NCBI GenBank assembly: GCA_022695795.1
Contig: MU404056.1
Coordinates: forward strand, 62,001 to 126,000
From: Biscogniauxia marginata
Lineage: Eukaryota; Ascomycota; Sordariomycetes; Xylariales; Xylariaceae
Direction: 5' to 3'
Length of the DNA stretch: 64,000 bases
Of this stretch, positions 24,892-36,862 are shown piece after piece. Both the position numbers and the translations under genes were made by a program. Positions within the stretch are counted from its first letter, which is position 1. Each line of letters opens with the position of its first letter. The notes under the pieces were generated by a model. That model had not been told where the DNA came from. It did no database searches and worked only from the letters and a program-made list of their open reading frames with translations.

Positions 24892-25748
24892 TGCGACGGG
24901 CCTCGCGATACTATCGGCGCATTGCAGAAACGGCTACAGCGTAACGCGATGGACGTCAAAGCGCCGGAAGGGAGAGTATGTACGTAGCCAGCTCCAAATT
25001 GAGAATATCGACACAGTGTAAGACTACGCAAAAAGTTGGTTTAGACGCAAAGATCGGGATGTGTTGCTGGCCGACACCGGTGGTACTTAGGAGGAATGCT
25101 TTGAAAGCATGGAGAATCAGGAGCTTTGAACGGGATGGACAGGGTGTCTTGATTCAGCCTCGACTAAATTGCATCCTTTAAATGCAAGGCTGACGACATG
25201 ATATCATGCCAGCTGGAAAATCCGAAACGAAGAAGGAACCTTATTGAGAACTGGAAGGTAATTTGTAAGCTGTTTGGCGAACCACTAACACAGATCTAGC
25301 AGCTAACAGAATCTAAGTCGATGACAAGGGAAGGAAACTTGATGGTGTTGGTTACACTGCCTTGGTGGTGGCACCCATTACAGGGGATCAATTCAGGTGC
25401 TTGTCGCACTGGCCCCCTGGATCTTTACGTTTTAAAAAGGTGGTCATAGCTTCTTGCACAGCTTCTCGCCAAGCTTCATTCGTCGTCAGTCAAAGGCCAT
25501 TCATCACCCATCACTCACTCAACCCAGTGTCTAGCGAACACCTACCTTGCAGCTGATAATTCAAGTCGTCGTCATTGAATTACGATGTGGGAAGCATAGC
25601 CTCTATCGGTGTAATTATTATTTATACACTATTCTTATCGTCTAGACAGCATCCATCAGTCAACCAACCATCGGTTTTCTTAAAACGTGGCCAGTCCCTC
25701 GGAGTAATCTAACCCTCTTGTCAACCGGCTCAGTCTCCGAGATTTGCC
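24892..25748. promoter_or_regulatory. Shared divergent promoter region of the Dsc2-like and RER2 genes
   Basis: An 857-bp gap separates the two start codons, which point away from each other. No known fungal motif stands out by eye; in particular I could not find a convincing sterol regulatory element. Promoter activity is inferred from the arrangement only. Confidence 0.5.
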
Positions 25749-26906
25749 ATGTCGGACCTCTACCTTTCGCATATTAGGAACTGGGTCTGGAAATCACCAC
25801 CGGCGGAATGGCTCATGAAAGGTGCTCGAGAGTTGCTTATTGGCACTTTGAAGCAAGGACCTATACCGAAACATGTCGCTTTCGAGATGGACGGAAACAG
25901 GCGCTTCGCCAAGAGTCACCAGATCGAGACTGTAGAAGGTCATCACCTGGGATTTGAAGCACTTGCAAGAGTAAGTATAAGTCTTAGCTGTCTGGTCCCG
26001 CTGCGTAGCTAACAAGTCCGAGGTTCTTGAGATCTGCTACAAGTGCGGCGTCAAAGTCGTCACCGTTTACGCCTTTAGTATCGAGAACTTTAATCGACCT
26101 AGGCACGAGGTCAACGGCTTGATGGCCATGGCCAAGGTGAAGCTGGAGCAACTCGTACAGCACGGCGAGCTTCTTGATCGATACGGCGCTGGAATCCGTG
26201 TGTCGGGAGAGAGGGACTTGATTCCGGACGACGTGCTGCCGTTTGTCGATCGAGCCATTGAGATGACCAAGCACAATAAGGAGTACGTATACTATTACCT
26301 CGTTTCTCCTCGGGGAGTTACTAACCCTTATAACCTAGCGCAATTCTTAACATTTGCTTCCCTTATACGTCGAGGGCGGAAATGACAAATGCAATCAAGG
26401 CGACAGTAGATGAATATGCGATGCCCTCGCGACCTCCGAATGCCCCGTTTTCACAGTCGCGGATCACTCAAAAGATCCGGTCGAATCAGTCGAAGAATTC
26501 AAACCTACCGTCCATCAGAGAGACATCTCCAGATGATGCCGTCACCAAGTCGGATGATATGGACGACTCGATGTCCTCAACTACTGCTTTGGATCCCGAG
26601 TCGCCCCCCTTGCAGTCCTCGCCCTCCAGGTCAGCTAACTTCAAGAACCCCGAGACTATCACAGCCGAGACGATCAACAGCCATATGTACACGGCAGAGT
26701 TACCCCCGCTAGACATATTCATTCGAACTAGTGGTGTCATGAGACTTAGCGATTTCATGCTGTGGCAGTGCCACGAAAATACGCACATATTCTTCCTAGA
26801 CTGCCTGTGGCCCGAGTTTGATCTGTGGAATTTTGTACCGGTGCTTCTAGAGTGGCAATGGCGGCAAAAGAAGTTGCTGGAGAAGGAGGGAACCTCGCGC
26901 AGATAG
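25749..26906 (+). CDS. RER2: Dehydrodolichyl diphosphate synthase (cis-prenyltransferase)
   Basis: Exons 25749-25970, 26023-26282 and 26339-26906 join to 349 residues. The introns begin GTAAGT and GTACGT and have CTAAC branch sites. The product has the full cis-prenyltransferase signature: HVAFEMDGNRRFAK (catalytic Asp48 and following Gly-Asn-Arg-Arg), GFEALARVLEICYKCGV, VYAFSIENFNR, AILNICFPYTSR spanning the second joint, IRTSGVMRLSDFMLWQ (about 289-304) and DCLWPEFDLW. The enzyme adds isopentenyl units to farnesyl diphosphate to make the dolichol precursor at the ER, with a Nus1/NgBR-type partner expected elsewhere. A Ser/Pro-rich insertion of roughly 75 residues (about 188-265) separates the two halves, making it longer than the 286-residue yeast protein. 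The C-terminus ends GTSRR without an RXG motif, as in subunits that need a partner. Confidence 0.94.
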
Positions 26907-28179
26907 GCACTATTAAGTGCTGGTGCATTCAGAGTAGCTTGAGCTTGTAAAGACTAGACTGATTCTTGAGCGTTAGTTATATTCGTAATACCCCGGTAGG
27001 CCTGGTTGGCGTTTTAAGGTGTTGAAGTTAATGGTGTACGCATGCATATACTTAGGGCTGCTTACGTTGAAGTAGATGGCGCTGCTAATGTAGAGACTAA
27101 AAGGTAGAGACAAAATCATGCATACCTGACACAAGGCTATCCTTTGAGCCGCGCTCATCAGGCTATACATGAATGTTTAGTGTCTGGTATGAGTTTACGC
27201 CTGGACAATTTGTGTGACCAACCAAATCAAACGGGCTCTGTCTAGGGAAATCCGACAAATATATCATCAGTCAACATCTCACCTCATGATTGATTCCACA
27301 TGCCACGCTCACACAACCATCTCTTCTCCCCCTCGGGTCATTTACCTTGCACCTACAAGTCAAGGCGCGATGCTGAACAAGATTCAGTAAAATATGTACT
27401 GCCTGTCGATAATACCGCATCGAAAAACGCCGGCATATCGAGTCCAAAACTATACATGCATTGCATACCTTCATACGTTTTTGCTAAACATATTGCAGGT
27501 TTATAACTATTGTTGTTTTGTTCATCGGACAAGGAAAGCCTGTACCTACTCCCTCTGCGCTGCGTACATTAAGGCACGTCGGCGGTTCGATCTGGAATAG
27601 GACTTCCCGATGACATCGTTTGGGGAATGCCGAGGCAGGGGGGGAGACTGAGAAACAAAAACCGATACAGCCAACAGTGGGAGAGGAGGTTTCCGCTATC
27701 TGCCAGCTGGCAGACGCTCAAAACATTGTTTTCGTTATCTTATCGTGGACGAATGCGGATTAATCATCGGATCAACAATGGTACAACGATACATTCCGCG
27801 GCAGCTGCGCAATCCGACCAATGAAAAGCGGCACGCCCGTGTCATGCGGGTCCACCGCCCCCGGACAGAAAGCGAGAAGACCAGCCAGAAAGCCAGCCAG
27901 CTGCTCGCCGTAGCCGTCTGTACCTACTGGCCGACTCAATTAATCCTGTCCATCTTCACCCTACCCAGTCTTCGCACTTTTGCGCCTCCGCTTCTGCTAC
28001 CATATCGCCTCGATTTACCAGTCATTTCACCTAGTATTATCTAGTTCACATCGCAAAATGACTTGAGCTTCACTGTTCGAAGCTGCTTGTCCACGTATTT
28101 TCGCTACCAACTCTTCCAACGCAACCACCCGCCCACTCGACTGAAATTACTTCCCGATCGTTACCTACACCAAACCACC
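26907..28179. promoter_or_regulatory. Spacer and promoter/leader of the ING gene
   Basis: 3' flank of RER2, then a gene-free stretch. A CCAAT box lies at 27818-27822, about 360 bp before the ING start, a site type bound by the fungal HAP/CBC complex. The leader contains a two-codon upstream reading frame (ATGACTTGA, 28058-28066), which could modulate translation. No other gene was recognised. Confidence 0.55.
28058..28066 (+). promoter_or_regulatory. Minimal upstream ORF (Met-Thr-stop) before the ING gene
   Basis: ATG ACT TGA lies 114 nt upstream of the chosen start codon, in the probable 5' leader. Its presence in the mRNA depends on the unknown transcription start site. Confidence 0.4.
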
Positions 28180-30378
28180 ATGAAGACCGCCAGACCGCCT
28201 CAGCCGGACCCCGGCCCTCCTACTTCCAGTCGAAGGGCCCAACCCGTCCGTCAGACTCGAGCCAACCCCCCCCGGACCTCGTCTGGCTTGAGCCGCAACT
28301 TGAGCGGCGGCCGTGAGTCGCTCGGAGGCGGCCAAGGTCACGACCACCCTATCGACATCTTCCCTGCGATCACACACTTCACCGACGCCATTACCTCTCT
28401 TCCGAAAGACCTCGTCCGACACTTCACGCTATTGAAGGAGGTTGATGCCAAAATCTTCGCCCCCGAAGAGACCCTCTTTGAGCTAGTCGACGCCGCTCTC
28501 AAGTCAAATCCTCCAGAGCCTCGAAACCCCAATGATGCCTCTAGCAGCATTGCGCCGGCTTCGACGCCCATGAGCGCCCAGAACAGCTCTAACGGATTTG
28601 CGCCGGGCGGCAATCCGGCCGCTTCGACCGACGACGCCTACAATTCCCCTGCGTTCGACCCTAATAACCTTCCCCGGCGGCAGTTGTTCCGTTCAACTGC
28701 TTACAAAATCCAAGAGATGCTGGTGTCTTTAGAGGAAAAAAACCACGTCATTTCGACGGCGAACGAGGCGCTCTCCAAACACCTCGCTCGCATCAACGAT
28801 GTGTGGCCACACCTCGAAGGCGAGTTCAGTGACGAAGCTAAATGGGGCAGCACCACACATTGGGCATACCCAGAGAATAGAGCCAATCGAGCGAATCAGG
28901 CAGAGCGATCGCGCCGAGACGGTGCCGCTACTATCACGGCCGCCGCCCAGCAAGTTGCTGAAGAAGCGGCTGCACGAAGCGACGCAAGAAAGCAAGCGAT
29001 GAATGCAAGGAAAGGCCTTAAGAACCATCACCAAGAATCGGACTTGGACGACCACGATAACAAGCAAAAAGGCGAACCGACAAAGAAGGCACACAACAGC
29101 AGCAAGGGACGGAAAGGTGCCGAAGCGGCTGCACCTGTTGGGTTAGGCATCACCACAGGCCCCTCGGCCAACGGAAATCCCCCTTCCAAACGACGGAAGG
29201 TCGAGAACAACAAGGCAACAACAAATGGCGGGCAGCCAATGGAACGTGCAATAAGTTCGGCACTCGGCAGCAATGCTGCGAATGCAAAGACAAAGAATGC
29301 CAGCCCGCGAGCCACTCCAGCACCTGAACCGGCGAAGAAGCGAAAGGCGCTCCCAACTACCAATGGCGCCTCGAAGAAAAGGTATGTGCCTGTTGTTCAT
29401 ATCACCGCAGTTATGCCTGTTCCTGCCGCTCACTTCATGCCCTAGCAAAACCGCCCTTGCTGCCGCCGCGCTCTCGCCCGCAACCGTATCTACACCAGTC
29501 CAGCCCAACTTCGCTGACCCAAAGACCATTGGCCGAGCCTCTCCTGCGCCGTCGGTGAATGCCTCACGCCCTCCATCGTCTCGCGCAAGACAAAATTCTG
29601 TACAGTCTAATATTGAAAATGGACGGCAACGTCCCGCTTCTTCTACAACGAATAGGCCCAATGGCGTTACGGCAGCGACTCCAGAGGCTATCACGATGCC
29701 AAATGGGTCTCGCCCACCTACTGAAACCAAACCCCACAAGGAACCCACTACCACTATCGAAACACAAGTCGTCAAAGAAGAAGTAATCCACTCAACCCCG
29801 GGTATTAGCAATACACCCGGAAATGGAAAGAAGGAGAGTGCCACCAAAGCAGATGAGCCAGAAGCTCGAGGAGAATCCACGCCAGCCCATCAAATAAACA
29901 CCACAACCGTTGTTACGACGAAGAGCGGACGGGCCAGTAAACCTTCGACCCCTGCCATAGGCAGCTTCCCCGATCATCCGCCCCGATCTCGGTCATCGCG
30001 AAATACAACGGCAACGACGGCAAAAAGGAGTCACAAGAAGGGCGCAAATCAGCACGCGATTGCAGCCCGTGTCGCAGACGAAGACACGAATAGTAGCATA
30101 CAAGGCGACGACGAGGGCGACATCGATGCTGACGAACCGTTATACTGCTACTGTAATGGCGTCAGCTACGGCGAAATGGTTGCTTGCGACGCGGATGATT
30201 GCGAGCGGGAATGGTTCCATCTCGACTGCGTCGGGTTGAAGGCGGCTCCCCCATCAAATAGTAAGTTCCTATGGGATCTTGTTAATAGTGGGACCAGCTA
30301 ACACATCTGGCAGTGAAATGGTACTGCGATAACTGTAAGGACCGCCTCAAGACTGGGAAGAAAGTCAACGGCAGGTGA
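28180..30378 (+). CDS. ING-family protein with C-terminal PHD finger
   Basis: Exons 28180-29381, 29446-30260 and 30314-30378 join to 693 residues. The ATG in CCACCATGAAG is chosen because the frame upstream has no ATG. Residues about 75-230 resemble the ING N-terminal histone-binding helix region ([32 protein letters not shown], then [19 protein letters not shown]). A long basic, Ser/Pro/Ala-rich linker with a KRRK cluster follows. The PHD finger at about 632-681 has the full ING-type Cys4-His-Cys3 pattern: [26 protein letters not shown] and KWYCDNCK, the last part encoded by the third exon. ING PHD fingers read H3K4 trimethylation within histone acetyltransferase or deacetylase complexes (NuA4/Yng2, Rpd3L/Pho23); which complex applies here cannot be told from sequence. 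It is much larger than the yeast ING proteins because of the linker. Confidence 0.9.
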
Positions 30379-33300
30379 TCCATTTGTTGCCGATTATTCT
30401 TTTTTCTAGCGATGATCTGTTTTTTCCTGCTCGAGAGAATCTTTAGATCGGAGTTCACGGGGTCTACGCAATCGACTATTACATGACATCCGGCGTCTAA
30501 CGAGAGGGGCGGTACATATGAAACGGGCCCCGGGAGGATACAAGCTGATTTTATGATGTAGATTGGGGGGCGCCTCGTGTTTTTCTGGACCTCTGGATAA
30601 AGCATAGTCACGATCTCAGAAAGAGCTCTTTTATGCATGGCAAAGCGTCAGAAAGAGATACATACAACAACAGGTTTTATCGGTAGCCCGGGTACCAAGA
30701 GGAGTTTTAGTAGCTATATGGAATGGACATCTTTCATTCGTCGACGAGATGAACATAGCAGGCAATACCTTTTTGTTTTTCTTTTGTACATCTATCTCCT
30801 TTCTCGTCTAGTTAGAAGGCTTGCCTACATACATAGTACTTACATTACATACATACATCCAGGCAGGGACACTGGGATCTTCAGTACATGAGTTAAAACG
30901 CATGTCTGAAGCGAGATGGATAGTAAGTACAGTCTGGACAAAGCCGGGAAATATACCATTATACTATTGCCAACCTTGAATGACAATGTATTTGCGGGTT
31001 GTCCACGTGTGAAACCCATGCATACCAAGGTATGTGCCAAAATGTATAACACATAGCAACTGATGCCATGTCATATGAATAGACACTTCTCGGCCGAGTA
31101 TAATACCTACTATGTAGGTAGGCTGCTAGGTTAGGTAGCTGGAAGCGATATCGGTCACGCATACACTATGACTAAGTTAAATGGAGAAGAGGCCCATCAT
31201 CCGCCATCAGCCGCAAAGGTTGGGGGTTTTTTTTTTCTTAATTCCTTCACTTCTGTCATCCGGGAGCAAGGGGGTGTCGGGCCCGCGTTTTTCTCGGTAC
31301 GGGCGAAGGACCTCGGGAGTATCCCCAACCAACCAGATATCAGACTCAGCTTCCCCGCAATATCCCATCCATGCTCGCCATCCCCCTATCCACCTTCGAA
31401 GGTATTCCGTGCCTGAGCTTAGATTCATTTAAGTAAGGGTTGGGCAGGCGACTAATTAAGTTACTTTGTACATATATGACTAGCTTAAGCCTACCTAAAG
31501 TTAGTCCTATATGCAGGAGCAGGGAGGGAGAGGCAGATAGACAGATGGTGGCGCTCATGCTTTCCTCCCGAAAGGGGGCAAGGAGAATTAGTGGGCATGA
31601 CGTGAGTGGAAGAAACTTGGAGCTCCTGCTTGTGTGCATGTGTATATACATGTATGTATGAAAGTGTACCTAAGTAATTTAACCTACACTCGTAGTTAAG
31701 CCGTGGAATCATATAGAGTGTACATTAGGTACGAGTTAGCCGAGATGGTAAAGCACCCCGGGTATCTTGTTCCGCCCTCCCAACCCTTCCCGAAGTCGGG
31801 TTTCGCCTCTCGAGAGTTACACTATTTTCGACAGACTATGTAAGAAAAACCGGTAGGGACGGTTTCCACAAGAGCGGAAGATCAGGTACCACAGAAACAA
31901 GCGAGACTTCCATGACCGGCTGGGCCCGCGGGCTTCCACGAGGTCGGCGGCCTTGAAAAATAAGTTTTTGTCTTTCATTTTTCTTTAACGGCCGGATGAA
32001 GCAAGGGGGGAAAGAGGGCTGGGCCGGTTGGCAGGGCTAAAAGGTGCTGATGTCAGCGGGACAACAGCCGCGATATAATAATAAGGCACGGTGGCAACCA
32101 GCACAGGTTAATGGCCGTGAGAAGGATCCAAGTCTCGTTTACGATATTCAAAATTGGCCTGGTGCCTACGGCTTGACACGGTCCAATTGAAACAGGGGGG
32201 AGCTTGGGAAGAGTAGGTTGCCCGAGGGCGGGAGAGCTTTGGTCGCAAACATAACATTGTTCGTATTGGGTATTATCTCTCTGCTACCTACTAGTGTACA
32301 ATGAAGACCGTAGATGCACAGCGCTTAGTGTGATATCGAAGGTACATACCTTGGACTAGGTAAACTGCAGTTAGGTTGTAGTAAGTACTACGTAGGCATA
32401 CAACAAAAAACCAGACTGCGATATCGCAAAACTGTGGATTTCACCTAGGACCTACCCGTCCTAGTTGACATTACCGTGTAAATAAGGAGAAGATCTATGG
32501 GTCACTGAAAAAAAATACTTCACCGAATAAAGTCGAGCTCTCCACTCATTTATAAAGTCCTTAGGTATATAGGTATTTAGCAGGAGCTAAAGATAGGATG
32601 ATGTATTTTTCATGTCATGAGGCTGCAAAATTGCACCATGTTATGTACTGTTAGTCCGGGGAAGTGGCACTTTACGCGCCTCTGCCAAGACAAGGACTTC
32701 CAAAGATGGGCCGCATTCAATTTCCAGCCACTCAGAGAGCTTTCCCGCGCCAAGCTCTACCAACTTGGGACTTGACCTTTTTTTCCCCTTCTCCTTCGCT
32801 TTCTCCATCCTTCTCTCACTTTTCCTTCTTCCAACTCGATCTTCCTCCCCAGATGCAGCCAACTCGCAAAACCGGTCGGCTGAGGAAAAAGAAAAAGAAA
32901 AAGAAAAAGAAAAAGAAAAAAAGTACGGGGAGAAACCTGGATAATTCCCACATCAAGATGACGGTGCCGAGTGGCCTGACATTCTCATTACTCAATCGCT
33001 ATGGTAGGTGGCTCAGGTGACAAAGACGAAATCCATCTCGCACCATTTGCTTTGTTTCTATTACCCAATTTTTGGGCAATGGAATCTCGTCCACGACCGG
33101 GTCTCATGTTATGTTTCCTTTAAAGAGACGGTGAACAAGAAGTTCTTGCCTCATCACTATTGAAAGCCTAGAAGCCTAGAATGCCATAATTGCGTCCACG
33201 TGCCCCCAGAGCTCTTCGCTCTTCATTGCCGTTACTTTGACTTACGTACCTAGCCAGCAATCCGAGACAACTCGGGAGCGGGAAGCGAACGACTACATAC

Positions 33301-33631
33301 ATACCTAACCTACCTATTACTACTACCACCTCCCTCGAGGTCGCCCGTATTCCATCGGTTTGATCATCGATCCTCCTATTCGTGTCACAGGCCTGGCCCT
33401 CGCAACAAATACACATCCGGCTTCGTCTCATTAACGCTTCCCCGCATTGCGCCAACGATCCTTTTACCTAAAATTCCTGCCGCTTGACTAACAGAAGCCC
33501 GTCCGGGTTACATGTGCCGTCCTTCATCTGGTGACACGCTGCACAGAGAAGAAGCTCGGGCTCCCGTCCGTGGAACGCAACACATCGCGCTATTGAAACT
33601 GAATCTTGCATCACACTCACATACTCCTACC
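30379..33631. other. Gene-free spacer between the ING and F-box/LRR genes
   Basis: No gene supported. Features seen are a CATACATA/TACATACA-type repeat zone (30829-30862), scattered AGGTAGG motifs (31110-31140), a C/T-rich stretch near 32780-32830 and a GAAAAA tandem repeat at 32884-32921. The last 150 bp before 33632 belong to the leader of the next gene, which also has an in-frame upstream ATG at 33512. Confidence 0.6.
32884..32921. repeat. (GAAAAA)n microsatellite
   Basis: About six copies of GAAAAA/AAAAAG in a row. A similar AAAAAG repeat occurs at 10995-11023. Confidence 0.85.
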
Positions 33632-35638
33632 ATGACTGTATCGACTTTGCATCAAACTTCGCCTGTCGCCCCCGGCTTAAGCAAGCTTAACAGGTTTAAA
33701 AACAGCCCTACACCATATGCCGGTATGGACACCGCACACCATCTCCAGCAGATAACCTCCTCTTCTCCTGAAGATTCTAGCCGTTCGTCTTTCTCCTCCG
33801 TTCGAGAGACCAATCTGGCCCAGACCTTCACCAGCACCAAAATATCATCCTACTCGGCGGAAGCAGAAGAGGCAGTGGAAGACCAACCATTGAGTTCGAC
33901 AATGGGTTCGACTAAAGTGAAGACTTTAGAGCCTAGCATGAAATTCATGCCGCCATTGACCCAACCGAACAGCAGGCTGCATGGTGGTTGGTGTCCAGTG
34001 GTCGCCGCCGATAGCTTCCAGGGCTGGAAACAGATAGGCGTAAGAGGGAGACTAGCCAGCAGGAGCTTTGGCGATTTACAGACATTCAATATTGTGTGGT
34101 CGAGTCCGGCGCCCTCGCCTGCTCCAAAGGCACGAGACCCAGAGCGACCTCGTCCCGGGACGGCGCCCATCGAGAGACTACCCGCCGAAATCCTGAGTAT
34201 GTTCGACCCAAATCCATTGTTAAACTGCTGGACCTTGAGCTGATGATATAAAACAGACCAGATCATTGATCACCTTGTACTTGATATTCCTCCAAATGGG
34301 ATCTCGGCCCGCAACGTGGACTTGATGTCAATGCTGATGACATCTAGAACGCTGCACTCGGCCACCCTAAATGCACTTTACAGAAATATCACGATCCCGC
34401 ACTCGAAAATCTTCCGGAAGTTCTTGAACCATGTGTTAGTGAACCAGGAGTTAGGGACTATCGTACGACGACTTGACTTTAGCCACTTTAACCCGACTGC
34501 TATGTTCTCGACGGATAGCGAGCGAGCTACTACCAAAAACTTGACCGCCGGGACGTTGTTACAGTGCCTAAGTCTCACCCCATACCTGCGTGAGTTCCTA
34601 GCACAGGAACACATCGACAGGGACATTGACGCCAATGTTCTGCGAAAGCTATTCTTCGGTCTCGAGCAATTGCAGGGAGTGGACTTTTGCGGGTGCTCTT
34701 CCCCCAAATTCAAAGATGCCTTCGAATCAATCCTGTTGTCAGACTGGCCATGCACCTTGTCCATCACTCGACTGTCGTTACACAAATGCATCATTCTGCC
34801 CTCGTCTGTGTACGAGACTCTACTGCCACGGCTAGGAAACTTGACACACTTAGACGTCGCAGGCACTCGGATCACCAACGCGGCGCTCATGTCGATTCCA
34901 CACACTGCCAGACTCACCCACCTCAACCTGGCCAAATGCAAGCTGTTGACGTCTAATGTTGTGATCGACTTTCTCACAAACCACCCAGCAGCAAGGAATC
35001 TAGTATACTTGAGCGTGGCAACCGACGCTCGAAGCCACCAACTCCTAGACGAGGATGATCTTACACAGTTGATCCCAGTACTACCTTCGACCTTGCGCTC
35101 TCTAAGTTTGAAGGGAAGTAGGATGACGACATCTCACATAGACCTATTGCGACCATTGATGAGGCACTTAGAAGAGCTCTCGCTGGGGCGAAGGCTGACA
35201 ATCAAGGATATCCACCGTCTCTTCGTCCTTAACGAGAGCGATGGCGACGTGGCGAATGAGCAATCGAAGCAGATTCCGCACACTCTGAAATACCTCGACC
35301 TGTCTGATTACTTAGCATCCGAACTAAATCTGAACGAGCTGTTCAGCCGCGACATCTCAATCATGCAACGATGCTCGGCACCCCTTGAAGTTGTCGAAAT
35401 TGCCGAGGAGCTATACCCCCGATTGTCGAAGTGGGCGGCCCTTAAACAAGCTGGCTGGGCTGTCCGAGACTTTAGTTCTAGGGCTTGGCTCGTTCGGCTT
35501 CAGGGGACCGAGCCGCGCGACTCGGGCCTACGCTCTTGGAAGATGGGTGCGTCGTACTGGGGCATGCGCAAGGTACCGATCGCGAGAATGGAGGTGGGCG
35601 GAATGTACGGCGCGTACATGTTCCAGAAGGCTTTATGA
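33632..35638 (+). CDS. F-box-like, leucine-rich repeat protein
   Basis: Exons 33632-34196 and 34257-35638 join (AAT/AAC codon split after one base) to 648 residues. An in-frame ATG at 33512 would add 40 residues; the 33632 start, in TACCATGACT, is preferred because the added residues look like leader. Residues 1-170 are Ser/Thr/Pro-rich. The joint restores an F-box-like segment (ERLPAEILNQIIDHLVLDI) followed by ALYRNITIPHSKIFRKFL, and then a string of LRR-type units (LTHLDVAGTRITNAALMSI, LTHLNLAKCKLLTSNVVIDF, LRSLSLKGSRMTTSHIDLL, LKYLDLSDYLASELNLNEL). The order F-box then LRR fits an SCF ubiquitin ligase substrate receptor; substrates are unknown. The C-terminus (YWGMRKVPIARMEVGGMYG) is conserved-looking and aromatic. 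It stands alone on the + strand. Confidence 0.82.
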
Positions 35639-36862
35639 ATGTGTTTACGCCCTATCCACCAGCTTTTCTTCGATATTTACTTGAGCGGTTCAAAGGGGGG
35701 GGGGGGGGAAACAAAAATCCAAATACCCCAGTCGGCGCCTACGAGTTTAGTTATCATTATTCTTGGCGCTCTTGGGGCAGATTTCTCCTCTGTTAGCATT
35801 TGCGTTGTTCGTGGCATTGCATTTTCAAAACATCATCAATTGAAGGACATGGACTCATGAAACGGACGGTTTAAGCGTTTGTCAGTTGAATATAGATTGA
35901 TCGACGGGCGGGCGGGCGGACGAACATTTCATCAGCGATATTGATAACCACGTCATTGGGGAGTGGGAAAAGGGTAGGTTGAAGAAAAGCGATTATATTT
36001 GGATTTTTTTTTTCTTCCTACTCTACAAGTTGGACTGCCGACGAAAATGCATTCATACCCTACATGCGTTGCACATTGTATCTCCCCCCTTTCTATCATT
36101 GTTGGTTAATCATTAGCTACTTAGTACCAAGCTTGGAAATCAGAAATAGCGAATATAGTAATAATAGCTGTATACCTAGAGTATCATTTATTTGATTGTG
36201 TGAAAATGGTACGGGTGGTGATGACGATGATAGTTGTAGTGGTGGGGATGACGGAAAGGGGAAGAAAGGAAAAGAAAAGCACGCAATTGCCATCGCCATC
36301 TTTGCCGATCTTTGTCCATTCATGCATTGTAACCAACTCCAACCAAGGGTAGACATGTGTTCTCGGCGGGTATGTTGGGAAGATGGGTAGGGAGGAGAGA
36401 GACAGAGAGGAAGGTGGTTGTATCCCGCCCGGTCCCGGGCTTTCCTCTCCTTCAATGCTTACGTCTACGTACCTACCAGGTACTTAACTTCGCTTCCTCT
36501 TCGTGTTCCAAAATAAATATAGAAAAAGCATGCAGATAAGTACGGCAAATTTTAAATGTTAGAATCGTCACTTAACTTGATTATAAAGGTATAAATATAA
36601 GTACCTAGTTAAGTAAATATTTAGTTTATTTATTAGACTTCAATTTTCATTTAATAAGCAAGTTTAAACTATATATAGTATTTTAGTTAAAACGTCAACT
36701 AGCCGCTGGCGTTTTGAGTGATGTACTGGTCACGTGATGATGCCAGTGTAGGGGACAACCTTGTAATGGGATGACCAGATAACCGCTCTTTCACGTTTGG
36801 TGCTCTACTCGTATACCATTGTAAGGTCGCTCTCAAGACCCCTGAGGGGCCCAATAGCTTCA
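35639..36862. other. Spacer with AT-rich block before the kinase gene
   Basis: 3' flank of the LRR gene with a run of 13 G at 35696-35708, GGGC repeats at 35905-35919 and a poly-T at 36005-36013. From 36535 to 36700 the sequence becomes strongly AT-rich and then switches abruptly to ordinary composition before the kinase gene. No gene is supported. Confidence 0.6.

Noticed and set aside
31728..31820. tRNA-like stretch (TTAGCCGAGATGGTAAAGC then GGGTTTCGCC)
   Set aside because: It resembles A and B boxes of a class II tRNA, but the D stem pairs at only two positions and no matching 3' acceptor strand is present. At most a decayed tRNA relic.
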